This document shows, in pieces, positions 44,278-54,846 of a DNA stretch of 64,000 nucleotides. Positions within the stretch are counted from its first letter, which is position 1. Each line of letters begins with the position of its first letter. Below the pieces are notes generated by a model. The model was given only the letters and a program-made list of their open reading frames with translations. It had not been told where the DNA came from and made no database searches. The position numbers were made by a program, and so were the translations under genes. The DNA is from Syngnathus acus (Eukaryota > Chordata > Actinopteri > Syngnathiformes > Syngnathidae): positions 17,770,501 through 17,834,500 of the forward strand of contig NC_051094.1 in assembly GCF_901709675.1 (NCBI RefSeq), written 5' to 3'.

Positions 44278-44650
44278 GACTTAGAGACTTAGACTTAGAC
44301 AGAACTTTATTGTCATTTTGTCAACACTAGGTGTGTACAAAACGAAATTTCGTTGCATACGGCTTTCAGCAATGTAGAGGTATTTCGGCTGGTTAAAAAA
44401 AGTGACATTCTATATAAAAATATGAGATAAGATAATTATAAAGTACAAAGTGCAGCAGTGATAAAGTATGTGAACAGTGCAGGAGACAAAAACAGTATTT
44501 ACAAGTGTGCAGAGGAATGCTACGTTTGAATGTTCAGCAGTCTGACGACAGCAGGGAAAAAACTATTGCAGAACCTGGTGGACCTGCAGCGGATGCTGCG
44601 AAACCTCTTCCCAGAGGGCAGCAGGGAGAACAGACCATGGTGGGGGTGTG
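44278..44650 (-). mobile_element. Rex1-like LINE 3' fragment
   Basis: It ends (left side) in a TAGACTTAGAGACTTAGACT tail. The 3' UTR has AACGAAATTTCGTTGCATAC. The right part encodes, on the minus strand, the last 35 or so RT codons (HHGLFSLLPSG-type). Same family as 32035-33016, strongly 5'-truncated. Confidence 0.8.
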
Positions 44651-44732
44651 AGTATTATATTATAAATATCCCTTATATTTTCTTCATAGTGTGCGTAAAT
44701 GTAATAATCAATCATCAGTTTAGAATATATTA

Positions 44733-46418
44733 CCGTAATTTTCGGACTATAAGTCGCGTTTTCTTTCATAGTTTGGGTGGGGGGGCGACTTATAATAAGG
44801 AGCGACTTATGTTTTTTTCCAAACATCCATCCATCCATCCATTTTCTGAACCGCTTAGTCCCCACGGGGGTCGCGGGAGTGCTGGAGCCTATCCCAGCGG
44901 TCAACGGGCAGTAGGCGGGGGACACCCTGAACCGGTTGCCAGCCGATTGCAGGGCACACAGAGACAAACAACCATTTGCACTCGCACACACACCTAGGGA
45001 CAATTTGGAGTCTTCAATCGGCCTACCAAGCATGTTTTTGGGATGTGGGAGGAAACCGGAGTGCCCGGAGAAAACCCACGCGGGCCCGGGGAGAACATGC
45101 AAACTCCACACAGGGAGGGCCGGAGGTGGAATCGAACCCGCACCCTCCTAACTGTGAGGCGGACGTGCTACCCAGTGCGCCACCGAGCCGCCCTTTTTCC
45201 AAACATTTTCCAAAAAAAAAAAAAAAATGAAACCGCAATAAACGAACCGCGATGTAGCAAGAGATTACTGTAATTTGAATTTCAAGTGACGTCAGCAGCG
45301 CGACGCGGCGCGGCGGTTGTTTACATAAAGGACAAAGATTGATCACGGGATGACGAAGATGACGAAGGGCCCCACGTACTACCGGCATCATTAGCGGCTT
45401 TATTTCTAAGTGACACGGCGGACGAAGAGTTTGAAGGATTTAAGGATTTGGAGTGACACAGAAGGTTTGAAAAACTATTATGGCTTTTACCCACACCCGG
45501 TCCTACTCTACGGAGCTCTCTTTCACCTCCGTGGATTGAAGTCGGGGGCCAGCGCTCGGCCGGGTGGCTGTCCAGGGACGGTGGATGGGGCTCGGACATG
45601 GCTTTTACGCACGCCCGTTCCTACTCTACGGAACTCTCTTTCACCTCCGTGGATGGAAGTCGAGGGCCGGCGCTCGGCCGGGTGGCTGTCCGGGGACGGT
45701 GGATGGGGCTCGGTCATGGCTTTTACGCACGCCCGGTCCTATTCTATGGATCTCTCTTCCAACTCCGTGGCTGGAAGTCCACGCCGCCACACGCCTGGAA
45801 GTTTGTTTTGTTAAATAAAGAGGCGTTTACCAAACCCACGTCTTTCCTTGTACTTTGTTAAGGCTACAATATAGTTATATAATAGATCTGTGGAATAACG
45901 ACGAGGCTGACGTCAGGGCTCACGCGCGGCGTTGTTGACAAAGGACGAGGAATTTGATCGATGGATTTAATGATTTAGAGTGCACAGATGGTTTGATAAT
46001 ATTATTGCTCGTATAATAGTTATTTGATTTCTAATTTATATATCGTTATATGGGCCTGTGGAATATTTTGAAGTGCAAGCGCCGTCAGCATTGTTGACAA
46101 AGGACGATCGATGGATTTAATGAATTGGAGTGACAGATAGTTTTATAAACGTGTTATTTATGTAATTTTCTTTTTTAAATAACTCTGAATGTTACGTCAG
46201 GGCTGTTCTCAGCTCTTCGTTTGTGTTTATGTCACGTTAGCATACCTATCGTTTAGCCTGTTGTTGCTCGTTCATGACTGTTCTTGGTGTTGGATTTTGT
46301 CAAACAAAATGCGATTTATACTCCGGAGCACCTTATATATGTTTATTTTCACTTTTTTGGGCATTTTATGGCTGATGCGACTTGTACTCCGGAGCGACTT
46401 ATAGTCCGAAAATTACGG
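44733..46418. mobile_element. TA-flanked TIR element, family A copy 3, with SINE insertion
   Basis: CCGTAATTTTCGGACTATAA after TA at 44731-44732. Right end TTATAGTCCGAAAATTACGG before TA at 46419. It has the same 119-bp tandem block (about 45479-45790) and 170-bp units as copy 1. A SINE sits at 44827-45193. Confidence 0.88.
44827..45193 (-). repeat. tRNA-derived SINE, best copy, 13-bp TSD
   Basis: Flanked by TTTTTCCAAACAT at 44814-44826 and 45194-45206, a perfect match. On the minus strand the head has an A box TGGCGCACTGG (complement at 45172-45182) and a B box GGTTCGATTCC (complement at 45128-45138), spaced like an RNA polymerase III promoter. The tail is (GGAT)n preceded by AAGCGGTTCAGAAAATGG, close to the Rex3 3' end (AAGCGGAAGAAGGTGG). 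Confidence 0.88.
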
Positions 46419-46419
46419 T

Positions 46420-47019
46420 AATGCACTGCAACCACCCCTTCTTTAAAGAAGAAAATGGTTGCACCCTACAAACTGGCGTGCATCAATTAATGCAATGTGT
46501 ACGTCTGAAGACTTTGAGATTTGGAAAAGACCCTTGAAAGACTATAATCTCAAACCTGCTCACATTTAAAGACAAGTTATGGAGTTTTTAGTCTCAGCTG
46601 AGTCTTCAGACTGAGATTTTATAAAATCTGTGAAATTTTCATGGTCACTAATCAGAAGACAACGACACTCTTTAGGCATTTTGTTTCTCGTGATGCATTT
46701 TACCCATAATGCTCATTAATTTATTCACACAGGGATTCTGAGGGATTGTCCTACGTTGTTGTCATATTTGTGAATAAAATAGTTGACATCAACCACACAA
46801 ATCTGCGGGGCACCGAATCTGTTTGCTGTGCCTCCATCAAATCCACCATGATTATGTTACATCACCTACGCTGCACAACAGAATTCCTTGCAAGTCATCT
46901 AAAATGTAGTCTACTTTTTGTCACCAAATTGTGAGATGCGCTGGGGGGCGCACCAGCGCGTCTACTAACTTCTCAAACACACTGACTTAACCTGGCATGA
47001 AAATGGACATGCATCCATT
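46420..47019. other. Intron 1 sequence, nothing assigned
   Basis: Ordinary intron text up to the Tc1 insertion. The last 60 bp (CCTGGCATGAAAATGGACAT) are similar to 50715-50750. Confidence 0.4.
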
Positions 47020-47268
47020 TACAGTGGGGAGAACAAGTATTTGATACACTGCGGATTTTTCAGGTTGTCCCATTTGCAAAGCATGTAGAAGTCTGTAATT
47101 TCTATTAAAGGTACTCTTCAACTGTGAGTGATGGAATCTAAAACAAAAATCCAAAAAATCACATTGTATGATTTTTAAATATTTAATTTCCATTTTATTG
47201 CAGGAAATAAGTATTTGATACATCAGAGCCAATCCTCAGTTGCCCTGGCTGTGTTTTAGGTCGTTGTC

Positions 47269-49493
47269 ATGCTGGAAGACCCAGCTGCGACCCTCGGTCT
47301 CCCTCGGTCTGGGGCGCCATGCAAAATCTCACCTCGTGGGGTATCAATGATCATGAGGAAGGTGAGGAATGAGCCCAGAACTACACGGCAGGACCTGGTC
47401 AATGACCTGAATAGAGCTGGGACCACTGTCTCAAAGAAAACCATCAGTAACAAACTACGCCGTCAAGGATTAAAATCCTACAGTGCACGCAAGGTGCCCT
47501 TGCTCAAGCCAACGCATGTCAAGGCCTGTCTGAAGTTTGCAAATGACCCTCTGGATGATCCAGAGGAGGAATAGGAGAAGGTCATGTATTCTGATGAGAC
47601 AAAAATAGACCTTTTTGGTTTAAACTCCACTCATCGTGTTTGGAGGAAGAAGAATGATGAGTATAACCCAGGGGTGGGCAAACTTTTTGACTCGCGGGCC
47701 GAACTGGGTTCTAAATTTGGACCGGAGGGCCGAACCAGGAGCAGATGGACGTAGTGTTTGTGTGAAGTAATATAAGCGACCTGTAAAGGTCATTGCATAA
47801 AAGATTTTGGCCTTTAGTAGGTAGTAAAGCATGGATATTCCAAACAAGTTTTTTGAAAACAAATGCATTTATTAACAGCATTAAAAAAAAAAAAATCACT
47901 AAAAAACTGCTATCAGTGATTCTCATAAAATACGACACTATTATTATGAATAACAGTCTCCATCACTTCAGTGCCTGCAGGTCAGATTAATGAAAAATGT
48001 TTATCTTATGAGATCACATCAAACAGCAAACATTCTGACCAAATATATCATCTTGAAGAATCGGTGAAAGCATACATCCAAATAAAGTAATCAAAACGGC
48101 AACACGGTGAGGGGTATCTGAAAATCAGAGCAGTTTTAACTCACCTGGTAACAGAGGTGAGGAAACGGGAAACACTTCCTTAAAGTAAGCCTTAAGAACT
48201 TTACAGGTTAAGATTAGTCGCAAACAGGTGGTGCATCAATGTCCTTGAGCATCCTGCATTGTTTGAAAATGAGAATGGTCGCTAGTTTCAATCCCTGCTA
48301 TGTGTACAAATCATATTCAAAATGCATTTTTTTACAACAAACTTGAGAGCCTCCCCTTCATTTTCAGTGGGAACAGTGTTGTTGGTCTCCCTTTTTTGCT
48401 AGTGCATCATAGTCTGGAGTAAAATTTGTTGTGGCAATTCTTAGGAGAGATCCGTTTACCTCGATCTGTGACGGGTTGATGTGGCTGAACGTCACGTCGC
48501 GTACGTCGAGCCAAATTGGCCACTCTTTTAACATTCGGCACTCACTTCTTTTCTTCGGGCCACTCATTTTAATGGAAGGATTCCAGGGGAAGGTTTGTGG
48601 GTGGCTTTAGCGTAAAACTGTATCTGAAAGCTCAGCGAGCGAATTACAAGAATGCTGTCGTAACAGCCCACGCTCTAAATTCGGGACTGATACAAATAGA
48701 GCGCGAGTGCGCCATGTCCGTACTACTGAGTACGTACGTACACGCACTTGTGAGTGTGCACCGAGCTTTCTGACACGGCTTCCGGTAGTAAATGCGTAGG
48801 CGAGCGGTTCCCCATCTACTGGGGAAACGCAGTCATTGCAGGCAAAATGACACAAAAAAAATTTTAATAATACAATTAATTCAGGGTTGGCGGGCCGGAT
48901 TAAACGGTCCCGTGGGCCGGATGTGGCCCGCGGGCCGTAGTTTGCCCACCCCTGGTATAACCCCAAGAACACCATCCCAACTGTGAAGCATGGCGGTGGA
49001 AACATCATTCTTTGGGGATGCTTTTCTGCAAAGGGAACAGGACGACTGCACCGTATTCAGGGACAGATGGGTGGGGCCATGTATCGAGAGATCTTGGCCA
49101 ACAACCTCCTTCCCTCAGTAAGAGCATTGAAGATGGGTCACGGCTGGGTCTTCCAGCATGACAATGACCCAAAACACAGCCAGGGCAACTAAGGAGTGGC
49201 TCCGTAGGAAACATCTCAAGGTCCTGGAGTGGTCTAGCCAGTCTCCAGACCTGAATCCAATAGAGAATCATTGGAGGGAGCTTAAAGTCCGTGTGGCCCA
49301 GCGACAGCCCCGAAACCTGAAGGCTCTGGAGGGGATCTGTATGGAGGAGTGGGCCAAAATCCCTGCTACAGTGTGTGCAAACCTGGTCAAGAACTACAGG
49401 AAACGTCTGATCTCTGTATTGCAAACAAAGGTTTCTGCACCAAATATTAAGTTCTGTTTTCCTGATGTATCAAATACTTATTTCCTGCAATAA
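47269..49493 (+). pseudogene. Tc1 transposase, broken
   Basis: It starts in the HTH region ([40 protein letters not shown]). TAG at 47572-47574 replaces the Trp before EKVMYSDETKIDLFG. The hAT at 47669 splits DEYNP. The frame resumes [20 protein letters not shown], with [11 protein letters not shown] near 49150 and a frameshift near 49188. It closes with [18 protein letters not shown] (catalytic Glu kept). The N-terminal start is not clear. Inactive. Confidence 0.88.
47669..48954. mobile_element. Non-autonomous hAT with perfect 8-bp TSD
   Basis: CAGGGGTGGGCAAACTTTTT at the left and GTAGTTTGCCCACCCCTG at the right. GTATAACC at 47661-47668 and 48955-48962. There is no transposase; the apparent minus-strand ORFs are short and unmatched. 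Confidence 0.95.
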
Positions 49494-49605
49494 AATGGAA
49501 ATTAATTACTTAAAAATCGTACAATGTGATTTTCTGGATTTTTGTTTTAGATTCCATCACTCACAGTTGTAGAGTACCTATGATAGAAATTACAGACTTC
49601 TACAT

Positions 49606-50607
49606 CAGGCATGTCCAAAGTCCGGCCCGCGGGCCAAATCCGGCCCCCGATCAGATTTCATATGGCCCGCAGCTTCGGTCTTATAATGTATTATTTATGG
49701 ACCGCCTGCACTGTCAAACTGAATATAAAAAAAAATGAAACTTGAACCTGTAATTCCTCCTATTACCAAAGGGTGGCAGCACCACCCCTCGCCGCTCATT
49801 TCTGCCATGGCGACTGCAAAGAAAACGAGGACAGTTGACATTGAGGGCCGTCGCTTTCAAGAGAAATGGGAATTACAATACTTCTTCGCTGAAAATCAAG
49901 GCAATTGTGTTTGTCTAATTTCTAAAGAGACGGTTGCCTTGTTTAAGAATTTCAACCTAAAGAGACACTAGTAGACTAAACATGCTGACACATACGACAA
50001 GCTAACAGGGAGTAACCGCGCTGATAAAGTGAAGCAGCTCCAAGCTGAAATGGCATCACAACAGCGATTCTTCACGCGGGGCTGTGAGTCAAAATTAAAA
50101 ATTAAATATTACTTAATATTAAATATTACGAAGTGGCCATGTTAATACTGTTGATGTTATAAACCTGTAGACATGACACAAACTATTACTTTCTGAAAGA
50201 TATTGTAAATGACAAGAGCAAAACTCACTTGTTTTAAGTTTTAATAATAACAGACAAATTTGCATTACTTATAACTCCTGTTTAAAATGTTCATGAGGCA
50301 AAAATAATTTTAAACTCATGTAAATGTAAGGTATTTCAAACAGTTTGTTCAATGTTATCTGGCTCTGCAGATATGAATGAAAGGCAGAATGTGTTTTTAG
50401 AGTTGTTCACATCTGCCTGAATGGCTTATATTTGGTTATTTTGTCATTTGAAAAATAAAGACAATTGTGACAATGAAATTTGTTTTATAACAGTGTGTAT
50501 TTGCATGAAATTTTTGTAGTTAAAAAATGTCTGAAAAAACTATTGGCCCCCGGGCCCCTTCACTTTATTAAATCTGGCCCTCCTTGCAAAAAGTTTGGAC
50601 ACCCCTG
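49606..50607 (+). mobile_element. hAT with perfect 8-bp TSD and transposase remnant
   Basis: CAGGCATGTCCAAAGTCCGG at the left and AAAAAGTTTGGACACCCCTG at the right. TTCTACAT at 49598-49605 and 50608-50615. It contains a truncated transposase start. Confidence 0.95.
49735..50098 (+). pseudogene. hAT-Charlie-type transposase N-terminus
   Basis: MATAKKTRTVDIEGRRFQEK, WELQYFFAENQGNCVCLISK, and after a TAG at 49969-49971 (Tyr expected in KRHY) the frame continues as TKHADTYDKLTGSNRADKVK, then QLQAEMASQQRFFTRG. This is a BED-type finger as in GTF2IRD2/ZBED-like hATs. The second Cys of the CLIC motif is Ser. The catalytic domain is deleted. Confidence 0.8.
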
Positions 50608-50678
50608 TTCTACATGCTTTGCAAGTGGGAAAACCTGAAAAATCAGCAGTGTATCAAATACTTGTTCTCCCCACTGTA

Positions 50679-51097
50679 CATGCCAAACGCAATCGACAAA
50701 CACGCTGACAGAACCTGGCATGAAAATAAACATGCATCTGTTTATACGCCAAACGCAATCGACTTTGTGTTACCAAATTATCAACTCCGTGCGCTGTAAT
50801 GCCCCAAACACGCTAGACTAGACCCGCGCTGGCACAAAAAACAAGTTATACCCGTTTTTATGCCAAGTGCATGGATATCAGTCTACCAATAAAGGGCCCT
50901 CAGACTTCTTTAAGATGACATAGCATGTACGTATTTCCTTGTTGCCTCAACAATGCCCCTACATCCAGCTTCTTGTTGTGATCAACAACAGAAACAACCA
51001 TATCCAGAAATGTGACTCCAATATTTGATGGATACAATCCAGTCAATCAGCGGGAACATATCTACAAACCCTCACCCATTTCAACTAACCTAACATG
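50679..51097. other. Intron 1 sequence, nothing assigned
   Basis: Contains a second copy of the short host motif (GGCATGAAAATAAACATGCA, CCAAACGCAATCGAC) seen at the Tc1 target. No gene. Confidence 0.4.
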
Positions 51098-51182
51098 GGA
51101 TGGATGGATGGATGGATGGATGGATGGATGGATGGATGGATGGATGGATGGATGGATGGATGGATGGATGGATGGATGGATG
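51098..51182. repeat. (GGAT)n microsatellite
   Basis: Some 21 GGAT units. The [11 protein letters not shown] is a repeat artefact. It may mark the tail of a lost SINE or Rex3 copy. Confidence 0.95.
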
Positions 51183-51234
51183 GGTACATACCAGGAAATC
51201 AGTGTGACTTCTGCGCCATCACAAATTTACACGA

Positions 51235-51338
51235 CATACAGGCGTGTTCGGACCTCTGCAGTGGAGGCTCTGCCGAACCCCTGAGACCGACCCACCGAAC
51301 CCCTAGGGTTCGATCGAATCCAGGTTAAGAACCACTGA
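51235..51338. mobile_element. hAT right-end remnant
   Basis: CCTAGGGTTCGATCGAATCC then AGGTTAAGAACCACTG at 51323-51338 is a known type of fish hAT terminus. There is no left end. Confidence 0.6.
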
Positions 51339-52439
51339 ACTAACTCTTGTAAAAGCGGCTTGCAACTTTGACAACTGTTGAGAAAACCCTAAAGTACTTG
51401 GTTAAACATGTATTTTTGCACTAGCTGTACCACAATGCCAACTGGGGGTACGAGAGTAGGAGTCTGTAGATAAAAGGCAGGATTGAGTCTGAACAGATTG
51501 CTGAGTGTTGATACATTGAGAGAGACAACCTCAAGCCTCGACGCAGTTTGGACAGCAATAGATTTGAACTTCAAACAAAAAGCAAATGAGCAAAAACAAA
51601 AACTATTAGAATACTGCTGATGGTTCACAATTTGTTTTACTTGGGTGGATGGACATACAGATAAGGAGTGTCCCAGTTTCCATCACTGGGGTTTAACAAT
51701 CCAGTCTGTCCTCTATGGAGGGTAAACGCAATCCCCGCCTCTAATCTGCTTCAAATCCTCTTAGCCCATACAACACTCGCCATCACTATTTCAGAGCGGT
51801 TCTGTGTCATCTGACAACGTCACAGGAAAACAACAGGCCTCAGAAACAGACACAAACTAAACCTTTGAAAGAATTGCATTCATCCTATTTTTGTCTCAAA
51901 TGTTAGAAGTGACTTTTGGGGAGGAGTAAGATTCTGGCATGACATGTTTTAATGACGACAATATCGGCAACAATGCTGGATTTGGTCTAACTTTTATTAC
52001 ATTGGAACTTTTTGTACTGAATTGAATTAAATTAAAACAAATTTGAAGTTTGCCTTTCACCTGTCAGCTCCCCGTGACCCTGGACAGTTAAAGTGATATA
52101 AAAGATTGATGAATATCAAATAAAATGGAGGTGCCCTGTATCAGTAATGAAGATTCTTTAAGATGTTAAATACGTTTTAAAACAACCTACATACAATGAC
52201 CTTTTACCAGTAACAATTCCTCCCTCAACACTTGGCAATATCTGAAACGATCCTTTGGAGGCTGTTTATTTGGTGTTTTATTGGACTATAACAAAAATAC
52301 AAAAAGAATACATAATTGTACTCATTTTATTACGGAAACAAAATTAATGTTTAAGATATTCTAGTAAAAAAACATGGTACGTAGTCTGTTTTGTAAAACA
52401 TTTTGAGCCACTTTATGACAATAATGCAAGCATTTAAAA
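51339..52439. other. Intron 1 sequence, nothing assigned
   Basis: Read on both strands without finding an exon, TIR pair or tandem repeat. Confidence 0.4.
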
Positions 52440-52515
52440 GATGTGCCGCACGAGACCCGTAAGGATAAGCGGTTCGGAAGGTGAATGAATGCATACATGA
52501 ATGCATGAATATATT
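52440..52515 (+). repeat. SINE tail remnant
   Basis: CGAGACCCGTAAGGATAAGC + GGTTCGGAAGGTGAATGAATG resembles the 3' end of the SINE family, here in plus orientation and old. Confidence 0.45.
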
Positions 52516-52717
52516 GTGAATTATATATATGAATATAAAAACGTAACCACGACGAATCAAAATGAAAAATACATCAATTTGAAATGTGAATATAATTTGA
52601 GGGAAGTTTTAGTTTTCACTCGTTTGATATTTAACTTATTTGTTGGTTGTACTGCTTGAAGGTGCTTCCTCGGTGTTGATCAAATAACAAAGAATTAACA
52701 AGAAAAACACTTCTTAC

Positions 52718-52754
52718 TTTCTCCAACAACGGCTTTCAGTCCAAAAGGTGCCAT
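52718..52754 (-). CDS. stxbp1: stxbp1-like exon 1 (start codon)
   Basis: ATG at 52754-52752, then APFGLKAVVGE and one base of Lys; donor GTAAGA. The N-terminus MAPxGLKAVVGEK is nearly invariant in Munc18-1/-2, which fixes the start. A CAG at 52791-52789 (TTATCCACAG) could be the acceptor of a 5' UTR exon starting at 52788, which would put the promoter further right. Confidence 0.96.
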
Positions 52755-53240
52755 AGCTGACCGGATGCGCGTCCACCTCTCTGCCGCACTGTGGATAACG
52801 GAAAAAAGCAAACCGAATTACAATCACAGACATATAACTCTACATCCCCCCGTCAAGCTCCGAGTCCTACGTCGACGTCGTAATCTAACTGGATGTGGCA
52901 ACGTGAGCGATCGGTTGAGGATGCCTCGCTTATTTGCTGCTTAAATCAATTGTACCCAGTGGGTACTACCCACCGTTTTCCATTCAAAGCCAGATCTCAT
53001 AGGATCAAGACTTTACAGTGACTGTTGGGCATTATAACATCATTTCGCAGATACACTTTGCTGACTTGGAAAATTTTACATTACATTGCATGTTTCATCA
53101 TCTCGTTTCACTTTTCCCATAATAGTTTTATTTCAGGGGCGAAGATGGGCTATTGGAATAATGTAAACTTACAATATATAGATTATAAAAAACCTAAAAT
53201 CCTTACCAATACAAATTAAGCGCACTTGTCAAAAGATGGG
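52755..53240 (-). promoter_or_regulatory. Upstream region of stxbp1-like gene (inferred)
   Basis: The stretch 52770-52930 is less AT-rich and has several CG dinucleotides, as expected near a 5' UTR or promoter. I see no certain TATA box and cannot place the transcription start. Inference from position only. Confidence 0.25.
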
Positions 53241-53876
53241 TAAACACACTGCACATACAGGATGCCTGTCAAGACCATGTGTATTTTCTTAGAGGCGTGG
53301 GTCCGTCCCGGCGCCCGTCCGGATCGGCCACCGAGCTGGGTGGTGATTGGAAAATGACTCGTGACACAGACATCTTTGTTAGAAAAAAATATTTTATTCC
53401 TGCTCATGCTGATGTCTCCTCGTTACCTCGCGTCTGCGCGCCTCTGTCTGCGCGCGAGTCTCCTCGTGTCTCTCTTTTCTGTTACTGCGACCGTCTCCTT
53501 TTGGGTCCGGCTTGAATACGCAAATTAACTAATCGCAAATGCCTCAGTGGGCTCTGTTCCCCTATAGGCGAATGGTCACAACAGCGCGCAATTACCTAGG
53601 TAATTAGAAGTCTTCAACTAGGAACCGATAACACCTTCAAGCAATCATAAACTAGATGGGTCCATTTGTCTTTCCTTGCAAGGCGCCAGGAGTTACTTAT
53701 CAGACAGTAACTTAAAGTTTAAATTAAGTTGTAAGTTCACTAACTGTTTGTGACCTTCTCTGGGCCAGCCATCATCCACAGAGTGTTTTTTGAAGACCAG
53801 CGAAGCAACAAAGACCATTCACCACAAAAGAAAGAGAGAGAGAAAGAGAGAGTGAGAGAGTGAGAGAGCAAGAGAG
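53241..53876. other. Unassigned intergenic sequence
   Basis: 53280-53560 is GC-richer (GGCGCCCGTCCGGATCGGCC, CTGCGCGCCTCTGTCTGCGC) and could be an LTR or SINE remnant. I could not find paired ends. Confidence 0.3.
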
Positions 53877-54668
<792 letters not shown>

Positions 54669-54846
54669 TTTAAGGACGGTATTCATACTAACACAACAAC
54701 GCCATACTCACGTTGAAATTGATCCAATTTGTTCTCATTGATTCTTTGGGTTCAAAAAAAGAGTTACAGCGCTGGGCTTTTCTTTGACAATGCCCCAATG
54801 CAAGATAAAGATGAAAAAGCAGTAAAGAAGTTCTTCAGAGTACTTA

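Larger units (their letters stand above)
47022..50676 (+). mobile_element. Tc1-like transposon carrying two hAT insertions
   Basis: CAGTGGGGAGAACAAGTATT at the left and AATACTTGTTCTCCCCACTG at the right are perfect inverted ends flanked by TA (47020-47021 and 50677-50678). Tc1 sequence is 47022-47668, 48955-49605 and 50608-50676. The two hAT elements account for the remainder. Confidence 0.93.
3783..52754 (-). other. stxbp1: stxbp1-like (Munc18) gene body, N-terminal half
   Basis: Sec1/Munc18 proteins clamp syntaxin and template SNARE assembly during exocytosis at the plasma membrane. Eleven exons with AG/GT borders join without a phase conflict: 37, 50, 82, 77, 79, 104, 149, 85, 131, 108 and 61 nt, totalling 963 nt or 321 codons. 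The product starts MAPFGLKAVVGEK and covers domain 1, the first part of domain 2 and the start of domain 3. Diagnostic pieces are [60 protein letters not shown] and MNTGEK. The text is closer to Munc18-1 than to mammalian Munc18-2. A diverged fish stxbp1b, or fish stxbp2, remains possible. Introns run from 83 bp to about 11.9 kb and carry nearly all the transposons here. About 270 C-terminal residues are missing because the window ends. Confidence 0.95.

Noticed and set aside
44118-44330. 70-codon ORF before the LINE fragment at 44278
   Set aside because: It runs into the LINE tail, has no recognisable domain and no second copy.
44827-45193. A possible tRNA gene, because A and B boxes are present
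   Set aside because: The sequence does not fold as a complete tRNA and continues into a SINE body with TSDs. It is a tRNA-derived retroposon.
51098-51182. WMDGWMDG and HPSIHPS open frames at 19.7, 24.0 and 51.1 kb
   Set aside because: Translation of tetranucleotide microsatellites.
53241-53640. GC-rich stretch that could be a CpG-island promoter of the stxbp1-like gene
   Set aside because: Only about 280 bp, it starts about 500 bp upstream of the ATG and reads like a degraded repeat. There is no initiator or TATA evidence.
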